NCBI GenBank assembly: GCA_034433995.1
Contig: DAOTZU010000060.1
Span: 1-8,254 of the forward strand
DNA: 8,254 bases
Reading direction: 5' to 3'
Source: DAOTZU01 sp034433995
Lineage (GTDB): Bacteria; Chloroflexota; Anaerolineae; UBA1429
Within the stretch, counting starts at the first letter, position 1, and every line of letters begins with the position of its first letter. Below are positions 1 through 5,958 of the stretch, in pieces. The notes beneath the pieces are model-generated. The model searched no databases. It saw only the letters and a list, made by a program, of their open reading frames with translations, and was not told the DNA's origin. Position numbers and translations under genes: made by a program.

Positions 1-1656
1 AAGCAGGAACAAGCGGCACAGGGCGGCTGTGGCTGCGCCGGCGGCTGCTGCGGCGACCCCAACCGCGTGGGCAACTATTATACCACCCTCTACGCCGACG
101 CCTGGGAGGTGGCCGAGGCAGTGGCGCCCCGCTTGGCAGCGCTAGAGGAAGCCACCTGCGCTTTTGTCAGCGCCTTTTGCGCCAGCGACCTGCCCGCCGT
201 GGTCAAGGAGGCGGCCCTTTACAACCTGAGCACCCTGCGCAGCCAGACCTGCTTCCGCACGGAAGATGGCCGCTTCTTCGGCTGGGAGGGCTGCAGCGAT
301 GATCGCGGCTGCTGCCACGGTTCCTGCACCCACGTGTGGAACTATGAGCAAGCCACGGCGTTCCTCTTTGGCGAGCTGGCCCGCTCCATGCGCGAGACCG
401 AATTCCTCCACGCCACCGCCGAGAACGGGTTGATGAGCTTCCGCGTGAACCTGCCCCTGGAGCGCGCCCAGGAGTTTGGCCGCGCCGCCGCCGATGGGCA
501 GATGGGCTGCATCATGAAGGCCTACCGCGATTGGCAGCTCTGCGGCGACGACGCCTTCCTGCGCCGCCTGTGGCCCAAGGTCAAGGCCGCCCTGTCCTTC
601 TGCTGGATTCCGGGCGGCTGGGACGCCGACCAGGACGGCGTGATGGAGGGCTGCCAACACAACACCTTGGATGTCGAATATTACGGCCCCAACCCGCTGA
701 TGGGCGCATGGTACCTGGGCGCGCTGCGCGCCGCCGAGGAGATGGCCCGCCACCTGGGCGAGGCCGAATTCGCCGCCACCTGCCGCCGGCTTTTTGAGCA
801 GGGCAGCCGCTGGCTGGACGAACACCTGTTCAACGGCGAATACTATGAGCAGATCATCATGCCACCCCAGGAGGGGCAGCCCATCGCCGAGGGTCTGCGC
901 GTGGGCGCCGGCGCCAAGGATCCGTCCGCGCCGGATTACCAAGTGGGGCCCGGCTGCTTGGTGGATCAACTCGTCGGCCAGTACATGGCCCATGTCTGCG
1001 GGCTGGGCCATCTGCTCGATCCCCAACATGTGCGCCAGACCCTGGCCAGCATCATGCGCTACAACTTCCAAAGCGACCTCTACCGCCACTTTAACCATCT
1101 GCGCACCTTTGCCCTCAACGACGAACAGGCCCTGCTGATGTGCACCTTCCCCAAAGGCGGGCGGCCCAAGACCCCCGTGCCCTATTTCAACGAGGTGATG
1201 ACCGGCTTTGAATATAGCACGGCGGCCCACATGCTCTACGAGGGGCAGGTGGCGGAGGGGCTCCGCTGCATCGCCGCCATCCGCGCCCGCTACGACGGGC
1301 TGCGGCGCAACCCCTTTGACGAGGCCGAATGCGGCCACCATTACGCCCGGGCCATGGCCTCTTGGGCGGCGGTGCTGGCCTTCACCGGCTTTCACTATTC
1401 GGGCATGGAGCAGACCATGACCTTCGCCCCCGTGGAGGGACGGCACTTTTGGTCCAACGGCTACGCCTGGGGTACCTGTGAGATCAGAGCCCAAGGGAAA
1501 GGGATGGAGGTGAGCCTGACGGTGCTCCACGGACGGTTGGCGCTGCGCTGCTTCCGCCTGACGGATCGGGGCCAAATGGCCTGGGAGAAGCCCCAGTCCT
1601 TGACCAAGGGCCAGAAGCTGACCTTCCAGGTGGGCGCAGAGGTGCCGGCGCCATGA
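1..1656 (+). CDS. GH116-family (DUF608) glycosidase, 5'-truncated by window edge
   Basis: The frame is open from base 1, so the gene starts upstream. A GTG at 67 is only an internal codon. The visible 551 residues are the (alpha/alpha)6 catalytic domain of GH116, the family of human GBA2 and archaeal/bacterial beta-glucosidases, beta-xylosidases and N-acetylglucosaminidases. Members are usually about 800-950 residues, so the N-terminal beta-sandwich domain is missing here. By alignment from memory with GBA2, the nucleophile is the Glu at 286-288 (GWEG context) and the acid/base is the Asp at 670-672 (NTLDVEYYGPN context). Other family signatures are CTHVWNYEQ, LVDQLVGQY and the C-terminal YAWGTCEIRA region. 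Four cysteines are packed into residues 10-17 of the visible part, just before the catalytic domain. Retaining hydrolysis of a beta-glycoside is expected; sugar specificity and cellular location cannot be read because the N-terminus is absent. A ThuA-like protein and an oxidoreductase follow on the same strand, suggesting a shared substrate. Confidence 0.9.
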   Translation, partial: KQEQAAQGGCGCAGGCCGDPNRVGNYYTTLYADAWEVAEAVAPRLAALEEATCAFVSAFCASDLPAVVKEAALYNLSTLRSQTCFRTEDGRFFGWEGCSDDRGCCHGSCTHVWNYEQATAFLFGELARSMRETEFLHATAENGLMSFRVNLPLERAQEFGRAAADGQMGCIMKAYRDWQLCGDDAFLRRLWPKVKAALSFCWIPGGWDADQDGVMEGCQHNTLDVEYYGPNPLMGAWYLGALRAAEEMARHLGEAEFAATCRRLFEQGSRWLDEHLFNGEYYEQIIMPPQEGQPIAEGLRVGAGAKDPSAPDYQVGPGCLVDQLVGQYMAHVCGLGHLLDPQHVRQTLASIMRYNFQSDLYRHFNHLRTFALNDEQALLMCTFPKGGRPKTPVPYFNEVMTGFEYSTAAHMLYEGQVAEGLRCIAAIRARYDGLRRNPFDEAECGHHYARAMASWAAVLAFTGFHYSGMEQTMTFAPVEGRHFWSNGYAWGTCEIRAQGKGMEVSLTVLHGRLALRCFRLTDRGQMAWEKPQSLTKGQKLTFQVGAEVPAP

Positions 1657-1772
1657 TCCTCGGCGCTTCGTGGTTAGCCATGCGCCACGAGCTCGCCCTT
1701 GCGGAGGAAAATGGCGATGGATCGCCACGCTCCGCGCCTACTTGCGGAGCGCATCCGATGATTCGGGTTCTC

Positions 1773-1791
1773 AAGCCCGCATCGCGGGCTT
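1773..1791. repeat. Perfect 8-bp inverted repeat, 3-base loop
   Basis: AAGCCCGC and GCGGGCTT flank ATC. The stem is GC-rich and perfect, with no following T-run on either strand. It lies 11 bases from a second perfect hairpin with the same 3-base loop length, suggesting a paired extragenic repeat unit. Confidence 0.6.
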
Positions 1792-1802
1792 CTCATGAAC
1801 AC

Positions 1803-1823
1803 CCGTCGGTTTCCAACCGACGG
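1803..1823. repeat. Perfect 9-bp inverted repeat, 3-base loop
   Basis: CCGTCGGTT and AACCGACGG flank TCC. The arms are perfect. It could be a dispersed extragenic hairpin or, given its dyad symmetry 41 bases upstream of the ThuA-like start, an operator. No T-run follows, so termination is unlikely. Confidence 0.6.
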
Positions 1824-1855
1824 CGCTGACTGCTGCTGGCTGAAAGCTTATTTTC

Positions 1856-1870
1856 AAGGGGGCAATGATG
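1856..1870 (+). promoter_or_regulatory. Ribosome binding site with two adjacent ATG codons
   Basis: AAGGGGG at 1856-1862 is the only Shine-Dalgarno-like stretch before the ThuA-like gene. It lies 2 bases before the ATG at 1865 and 5 bases before the ATG at 1868. Spacing therefore favours 1868, although the longer reading is annotated. The difference is a single methionine. Confidence 0.5.
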
Positions 1871-2512
1871 AAATCTGCTTTGATGGTCTGGGGTGGCTGG
1901 AGCGGCCATGAGCCCAAGCAATGCGTGGAGATCTTTGCGCCCTGGCTCCAGGAGCAGGGCTACGAGGTGACCATCGCCGACACGTTGGACGTTTACCTGG
2001 ACGAGGCCAAGATGAACTCCCTCGACCTCATCGTCCCCGTGTGGACCATGGGCACCATCACCCGGGAACAGGAGCGCGGGCTGCTGCAAGCCATCCAAAA
2101 CGGCGTGGGGATCGCCGGCTGGCATGGCGGCATGGGCGATTCCTTCCGCAACAACACCGAGTATCAGTTCATGGTGGGCGGCCAGTGGGTGGCCCATCCG
2201 GGCGGCGTGATTGACTATGAGGTGCATATCGTCAAGCATGACGACCCCATCGTGGCCGGGTTAAAGGATTTCAAGATGCACTCGGAGCAGTACTATATGC
2301 ACGTGGACCCCTCCAACGAGGTGCTGGCCACCACCACCTTTAGCGGCGAGTACGCCCCTTGGATCGAGGGCACGGTGATGCCCGTGGCCTGGAAGCGCCG
2401 TTGGGGCAAAGGCAAAGTGTTCTACTGCTCCTTGGGCCACGTGGCCAAGGATTTCGACGTGCCCGAAGCCCGCACCATCGTCCAGCGCGGGATGCTTTGG
2501 GCAAGCAAATGA
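1865..2512 (+). CDS. ThuA-like domain protein
   Basis: This 215-residue protein matches the ThuA-like family (PF06283), which has a class I glutamine-amidotransferase-like flavodoxin fold but lacks the usual Cys nucleophile. Visible family features are an N-terminal beta-strand leading into WGGWSGHEP (residues 9-17), GWHGG (85-89), HSEQYYMHVDP (139-149), and a C-terminal block with W176, the GKGKVFY run (181-187) and LGH (190-192). The conserved His residues 87, 139 and 192 are candidates for a sugar or metal site. There is no signal peptide or membrane segment, so it should be cytoplasmic. In rhizobia ThuA works with the dehydrogenase ThuB in trehalose use, and its exact reaction is not firmly settled. 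Here an oxidoreductase starts 130 bases after the stop codon, mirroring thuA-thuB, with a GH116 glycosidase upstream. The substrate is unknown, and the symbol is withheld because trehalose specificity is not shown. Confidence 0.85.
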   Translation: MMKSALMVWGGWSGHEPKQCVEIFAPWLQEQGYEVTIADTLDVYLDEAKMNSLDLIVPVWTMGTITREQERGLLQAIQNGVGIAGWHGGMGDSFRNNTEYQFMVGGQWVAHPGGVIDYEVHIVKHDDPIVAGLKDFKMHSEQYYMHVDPSNEVLATTTFSGEYAPWIEGTVMPVAWKRRWGKGKVFYCSLGHVAKDFDVPEARTIVQRGMLWASK

Positions 2513-2515
2513 AAA

Positions 2516-2619
2516 GGGTGAAGGCGGAAGGCTGAAGGATGAATCAAGCCTTTAGCCTTCGCCTTGCGCTCCGGTATGTACCGATAGGGATTTCATCCTT
2601 CATCCCTCATCCTTCATCC
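2516..2619. repeat. Two facing arrays of 7-bp repeats
   Basis: Left arm (2516-2543) reads as four heptads GGGTGAA, GGCGGAA, GGCTGAA, GGATGAA. Right arm (2592-2619) reads as TTCATCC, TTCATCC, CTCATCC, TTCATCC, the reverse complement of the same unit. The arms match at 23 of 28 positions when one is inverted, separated by 48 bases. A second, nested inverted repeat pairs 2521-2533 with 2554-2565 (12 pairs, one bulged G). The array begins 3 bases after the ThuA-like stop codon and ends 23 bases before the oxidoreductase start codon, so it would sit in the transcript between the two genes. Confidence 0.7.
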
Positions 2620-2642
2620 TTACAGAGACTGGAGTATGCCCC

Positions 2643-3746
2643 ATGACCAAGAAAGTCAAGGTCGGTGTGATCGGTTGCGGCAATATCAGCGGGCGCTATC
2701 TGGAGAACATGCCCGCGTTCGACATCTTGGAGGTGGTGGCCTGCGCCGACCTCATCCCGGAGCGGGCCCAGGCCAAGGCGGCGGAGTTCAACATCCCCCG
2801 CGCCTGCACGGTGGAGGAGCTGCTGGCGGATCCCGAGATCGAGATCGTGGTCAACCTCACCATCCCCAAGGCCCACTATGAGGTGGCCCTGGCCGCCCTC
2901 AAGGCGGGGAAATGCGCCTACAACGAAAAGCCCCTGGCCCTGACCCGCGAACAGGGACAAGAGCTGTTGGCGGTGGCCAAGGCCAAGGGCGTCTTGGTGG
3001 GCGGCGCGCCCGATACCTTTTTCGGCGCCAGCCACCAAACGTGTCGCAAGCTCATTGATGACGGCTGGATCGGCAAGCCGGTGGCCGCCACCGCCTTTAT
3101 GACCTGCCACGGCCACGAAAGCTGGCACCCGGATCCCGCCTTTTACTATCAGGTGGGCGGCGGCCCCATGTTCGACATGGGCCCTTATTATCTCACCGCC
3201 CTGGTGAACCTGTTGGGCCCGGTGCGCCGGGTCACGGGGTCGGCCCAGATCACCTTCCCGGAGCGCGTCATCACCAGCAAGCCCAAGTACGGCACGGTGG
3301 TCAAGGTAGAGGTGCCCACCCACGTGGCCGGCGTGCTGGATTTCGCCAACGGGGCTGTAGCCACCATCATCACCAGCTTTGATATCTGGGCGGCCAACCT
3401 GCCGAGGATCGAGATCTATGGCACCGAGGGTTCCCTCAGCGTGCCCGACCCCAACGGTTTTGTGGGGCCGATCATGATCCGCCGCGCCGGGGCCAAGGAA
3501 TGGACCCCAGTGCCCGATAGCCACAACTATACCAAGAACCGGGGCATTGGCGTGGCCGATATGGCCTATGCCCTGCGCTACGGCCGCCCCGCCCGGGCCA
3601 GCGGCGAGCTGACCTACCATGTGCTGGACATCATGCACGCCATCCACGACGCCTCTCGCGAGGGCCGGCACATCACCTTGGCCAGCACCTGCCAGCGCCC
3701 CGCGCCGCTGCCTCTGGGGTTGCCGGAAGACAAACTGGACCAATAA
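2643..3746 (+). CDS. Gfo/Idh/MocA-family NAD(P)-dependent sugar oxidoreductase
   Basis: This 367-residue protein has an N-terminal Rossmann domain with the GxGxxS/G dinucleotide motif in VIGCGNISG (residues 9-17) and the family hallmark EKP at 95-97. The C-terminal alpha/beta domain carries GGGPMFDMGPYYL (172-184), where Asp178 and Tyr182 take the place of the more usual D-x-G-x-H pattern. PTHVAGVLDF (225-234) and IEIYGTEGSL (256-265) are typical of the subgroup found with carbohydrate genes. It probably oxidises or reduces a hydroxyl of a sugar or glycoside in the cytoplasm. The start at 2643 follows GGAG at 2631-2634 with 8 bases spacing; a closer ATG at 2636 is in another frame. The position after a ThuA-like gene recalls ThuB, which forms 3-keto sugars, but the substrate here is inferred, not shown. 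An intrinsic terminator lies 11 bases after the stop. Confidence 0.92.
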   Translation: MTKKVKVGVIGCGNISGRYLENMPAFDILEVVACADLIPERAQAKAAEFNIPRACTVEELLADPEIEIVVNLTIPKAHYEVALAALKAGKCAYNEKPLALTREQGQELLAVAKAKGVLVGGAPDTFFGASHQTCRKLIDDGWIGKPVAATAFMTCHGHESWHPDPAFYYQVGGGPMFDMGPYYLTALVNLLGPVRRVTGSAQITFPERVITSKPKYGTVVKVEVPTHVAGVLDFANGAVATIITSFDIWAANLPRIEIYGTEGSLSVPDPNGFVGPIMIRRAGAKEWTPVPDSHNYTKNRGIGVADMAYALRYGRPARASGELTYHVLDIMHAIHDASREGRHITLASTCQRPAPLPLGLPEDKLDQ

Positions 3747-3757
3747 CCAGAAAGCGC

Positions 3758-3795
3758 AAGACCCCAAGGACGGTGCATCGTCCTTGGGGTCTTTT
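3758..3795 (+). terminator. Intrinsic terminator after the oxidoreductase gene
   Basis: A perfect 15-bp stem (AAGACCCCAAGGACG at 3758-3772 with its complement at 3779-3793) encloses a 6-base loop GTGCAT and runs into TTTT at 3792-3795. This is a strong Rho-independent terminator for + strand transcription. The other strand has no T-run after the stem, so it appears unidirectional. Confidence 0.9.
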
Positions 3796-3809
3796 AGAAA
3801 GCAAGAACC

Positions 3810-5072
3810 ATGGAATGGCAATATAATCCCTATATCTGGTTATCCGTGGTGGCCGCGGTGATCTCGGTGGCTTTGGGTGTTTACGCATGGCAGCGCCGAG
3901 CGCTGCGCGAGGCCCGGCTCTTTGCCATCTCCATGGGGATAGCGACCCTCTGGTCACTGGCCTATGTGCTCCAGCTCTCCAGCGCCGACATGCCCAGCGC
4001 CTATTTCTGGCTGGCCTTACAGATGGTGGGTCCGGTGAGCATCCCCTTGATCTGGTTGATCATCGTCTTGGAATACACCGGCCGCCAGCGCTGGATCAGG
4101 ATGCCTTTCCTGGCTGCGCTGCTGGTGATCCCTGCCATCACCCTGTTCCTGCTCTATGCCGGGCCGATCCCCGGGCCGATGGTGCGCGATGTCTCCCTGG
4201 GATATGAAAACGCCCTCGCCGTTTTGCATGTGACGCCGGGGCCTTGGTTTTGGGTACACGGCATCTATTCCTATTTGCTCGTGGCGATGATCCTGGCCAT
4301 GCTTTTCGACCGCGCGCGCCGCTTGCCGGCCCGTCGCCGCGCCCAACCGCTGGTCTTGTTGCTGGCTGTGGCGCTACTGATGGTGGTGCATATCGTAGCA
4401 GCGGGGGGATTGCTCAAGCTTGGACCGGTCAACCTGGCCACGCCCCTTTCCGCCATCGTCTATGGGATCTTTGCCTGGGGCATCTTTCGTTACCGGCTGC
4501 TCAACATCGTGCCCATCGCCAGGGCGCGGGTGATCGAGGAGATGACCGACGGCCTCTTTGTCTTGGATGTGCAAGGGCGCATCGTGGATATGAACCCCGC
4601 CGCCCAAGCCATGTTGGCCTTGCCCGGCGCGCAAACCCTGGGCCATCCCGCAGCCGAGGTGCTCCGCCCCTGGCCCGCCCTCCTGACCCTGAGCGCCCAA
4701 GAAGCGGGAGAGACCGAGTGGTCCCAAGGCCAAGACGCAACCCGCCGCGACTATGAGGCCAGCAACTCCCCCTTGCTGGGGTACAAAGGAGAGAGATTGG
4801 GGCAGCTGCTCATGCTGCGCGATGTCACCCGGCGCAAGCGGGCAGAGGAGGAACGGCAAAATCTCATCGCCCAGCTCAATACGCTGACGGGGCTGCTGCC
4901 CATCTGCGCCTGGTGCGGCAAGGTGCGCAACGAGCAGGGCGAATGGGAAGATCTGGCACGTTACATCGCGACCCACTCACAGGCCGAGGTGACCCACGGC
5001 ATCTGTCCCGCCTGCTTGGAGCGCCTCGCCCAGGAATTCCCCGGCCTGCAAAAACCCGGATCCACGCCCTAG
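3810..5072 (+). CDS. 7TM-PAS sensor protein with C-terminal four-Cys module, no kinase domain
   Basis: The protein has 420 residues. Seven hydrophobic segments (about 8-28, 38-57, 64-86, 99-118, 147-168, 180-203, 208-227) match the histidine-kinase N-terminal 7TM module (HisKA_7TM type). A PAS domain follows (about 238-342, with EEMTDGLFVLDVQGRIVDMN), then a charged, probably helical linker (342-358). The C-terminus has C366-x2-C369 and C399-x2-C402, in ICAWCGKVRNEQGEWEDLARYI and HGICPACLERL contexts. This IC..C...W...YI..HS...HGICP.C pattern is known at the ends of PAS and response-regulator proteins and looks zinc- or metal-binding. There is no HisKA H-box, HATPase, GGDEF or HD motif, and the frame ends at a normal stop, so this is not a truncation by the window. 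It is a membrane sensor of unknown input and output. In-frame TAG at 3795 fixes the start; no good Shine-Dalgarno is present. Confidence 0.85.
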   Translation: MEWQYNPYIWLSVVAAVISVALGVYAWQRRALREARLFAISMGIATLWSLAYVLQLSSADMPSAYFWLALQMVGPVSIPLIWLIIVLEYTGRQRWIRMPFLAALLVIPAITLFLLYAGPIPGPMVRDVSLGYENALAVLHVTPGPWFWVHGIYSYLLVAMILAMLFDRARRLPARRRAQPLVLLLAVALLMVVHIVAAGGLLKLGPVNLATPLSAIVYGIFAWGIFRYRLLNIVPIARARVIEEMTDGLFVLDVQGRIVDMNPAAQAMLALPGAQTLGHPAAEVLRPWPALLTLSAQEAGETEWSQGQDATRRDYEASNSPLLGYKGERLGQLLMLRDVTRRKRAEEERQNLIAQLNTLTGLLPICAWCGKVRNEQGEWEDLARYIATHSQAEVTHGICPACLERLAQEFPGLQKPGSTP

Positions 5073-5231
5073 GAACGCTTTCCGGCGCTCCATTGACCGG
5101 TTGTGCGACGACGCATTCCTCTTCCGCGAGGATGGCCCTGACCCCATCGCCCCTGGAGATGCCCCCCACCGGATGGCCTTGCTTCAAGGCGGGCAGGTGG
5201 CCACCTCGCAGCCTTTGCGCCCAGAGAGGTG

Positions 5232-5247
5232 CTTGACCGGGGTCAAG
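5232..5247. other. Hairpin in the convergent spacer (5073-5259)
   Basis: CTTGAC and GTCAAG flank CGGG, and the dyad extends to 7 bp on paper. It lies 12 bases beyond the end of the CBM48-like gene on the - strand. It may help end convergent transcription, but no T-run follows. The rest of 5073-5259 shows no gene I can support. Confidence 0.35.
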
Positions 5248-5259
5248 GCCATTGCTGCC

Positions 5260-5559
5260 TCACGTATCCACCACCGAATTGTAGCCACCGTAGGGGTTGG
5301 GGAGATAGCGGTCGGCGCTGCAATCGTTGCACCAGGTGGTGCCATCGATCAAATAGCGGAATTGATAGCTGCGGCCCCGGGGCAAGACCAGGGTGATCTG
5401 CCAATACGGGTTATGCAAGGAACGTTTTAGAGGCAAGCTATGGCGATCCCAATTGTTGAAATCGCCCACGAGGTAGATGCTATCGAGCCAAATGCTGGCG
5501 GGGAATTGAAAGGTGACCAGAACGGTGTGCGGCTCCCGACCCTCCTGCTTGACGAGCAT
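5260..5559 (-). CDS. Standalone CBM48/AMPK-beta-like glycogen-binding domain protein
   Basis: This 99-residue protein consists almost entirely of one isoamylase-N/CBM48-type immunoglobulin-like domain. Visible hallmarks are VGDFNNWD (residues 31-38), a central aromatic strand with W53, YQFRYLIDG (65-73) and the closing NPYGGYNSVV (88-97). These residues form the glucan-contact and core positions in AMPK-beta and branching-enzyme CBM48 domains. No catalytic domain, signal peptide or membrane segment is present. The start at 5559 is chosen because AAGGAGG lies 6 bases upstream; the open frame extends 40 codons further but without family similarity. A role in binding glycogen or another alpha-glucan, or as an adaptor for a partner enzyme, is inferred from the fold. 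It has its own promoter and converges on the sensor gene. Confidence 0.85.
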   Translation of the reverse strand: MLVKQEGREPHTVLVTFQFPASIWLDSIYLVGDFNNWDRHSLPLKRSLHNPYWQITLVLPRGRSYQFRYLIDGTTWCNDCSADRYLPNPYGGYNSVVDT

Positions 5560-5634
5560 CGCCAGCCTCCTTGGGCCTGAAGGGGCAAGCCCACCCACTA
5601 AGGAGCGCAGCGATTTCGCTCTTGTTCTGACCTT

Positions 5635-5663
5635 ATTATAGCATATTTCCCGCCGCCAGTCTA
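5635..5663 (-). promoter_or_regulatory. Sigma-70-type promoter for the CBM48-like gene
   Basis: On the - strand, TAGACT (5658-5663), a 17-base spacer and a perfect TATAAT (5635-5640) lie 75 bases upstream of the start codon at 5559. Transcription should start near 5628, giving a leader of about 69 bases. The AT-rich patch stands out in GC-rich DNA. Confidence 0.7.
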
Positions 5664-5708
5664 GAGTTTTTTGAGCCAAAGAAGCAAGGTCATTTCACTA
5701 CGCTGGGG

Positions 5709-5906
5709 TCATGCATCGCCTCGGACAGACCGTTCTGCCAATTTGGCGCGCACCTCCTGACGAATAGCCTCCATCCCCGGATAGGGGCGGCTGGCTGGGA
5801 GAGCACCATATAGCGCGCCAAGAGGACGACGAGGCAAAGAGGTGACGATGAGCCGATCCCCTTCGAGGCGAAAAAGCAACGCGTCGTGCTCCTGAATGCC
5901 CAGAGC
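5709..5906 (-). pseudogene. AbrB/MazE-type antitoxin remnant lacking its N-terminus
   Basis: Reading down from 5906, the translation begins ALGIQEHDALLFRLEGDRLIV, the second half of a SpoVT-AbrB DNA-binding domain, then continues with a C-terminal tail (PYPGMEAIRQEVRAKLAER) typical of VapB/MazE-like antitoxins. Complete relatives have about 20 residues before this point, with the first beta-strand and a PKEIRE-like segment; these are absent. The frame is open to an ATG at 5966, but that ATG overlaps the end of the mutarotase gene. The intervening codons read through a hairpin (5913-5952) and do not resemble the family, and no Shine-Dalgarno is visible. The gene appears decapitated. No intact PIN or MazF toxin follows; only a possible eight-residue toxin start overlaps the stop codon. 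It could still be a short expressed peptide, but DNA binding is unlikely. Confidence 0.7.
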
Positions 5907-5912
5907 ACGGCC

Positions 5913-5952
5913 AAACACGGAGCCACGGAGCCAAGTCCGTGGCCCCGTGTTT
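5913..5952. repeat. 17-bp inverted repeat at the antitoxin break point, possible terminator of the mutarotase gene
   Basis: Arms at 5913-5929 and 5936-5952 match at 16 of 17 positions around a 6-base loop. The left arm also contains a direct 8-bp tandem, CACGGAGC at 5916-5923 and 5924-5931. On the - strand it begins 7 bases after the mutarotase stop codon, so it could end that transcript, though only TTT follows. It abuts the retained part of the antitoxin remnant, 6 bases from the first homologous codon. Confidence 0.75.
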
Positions 5953-5958
5953 CCCCCT

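Larger units (their letters stand above)
1657..1864. other. Hairpin-rich intergenic spacer between GH116 and ThuA-like genes
   Basis: This non-coding spacer of 208 bases holds at least five short inverted repeats in series: 1668-1673 with 1685-1690, 1712-1717 with 1722-1727, 1730-1735 with 1744-1749, 1773-1780 with 1784-1791, and 1803-1811 with 1815-1823. None is followed by a T-run, so none looks like a classical intrinsic terminator. No convincing sigma-70 promoter for the ThuA-like gene was found. It may act as an mRNA processing or stabilising region within an operon, or be an accumulation of dispersed extragenic repeats; the sequence does not decide. Confidence 0.55.

Noticed and set aside
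142..1728. 528-codon open frame antisense to the GH116 gene
   Set aside because: It mirrors a GC-rich gene whose third-position bias removes stop codons from the opposite strand. The translation is low in family character and overlaps a clear glycosidase domain throughout.
2592..2619. Heptad array considered as a CRISPR-like repeat
   Set aside because: The units are 7 bp, directly adjacent and without spacers, so this is a short tandem repeat and not a CRISPR array.
2607..3821. 404-codon open frame antisense to the oxidoreductase gene
   Set aside because: It is a shadow of the Gfo/Idh/MocA gene. It also crosses a strong terminator hairpin and the start of the sensor gene, and shows no recognisable domain.
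5101..5430. 109-codon + strand frame in the convergent region
   Set aside because: Its 3' half is antisense to the CBM48-like gene and its 5' half has no recognisable motif or ribosome binding site. A degraded gene in 5073-5259 cannot be excluded but is not supported.
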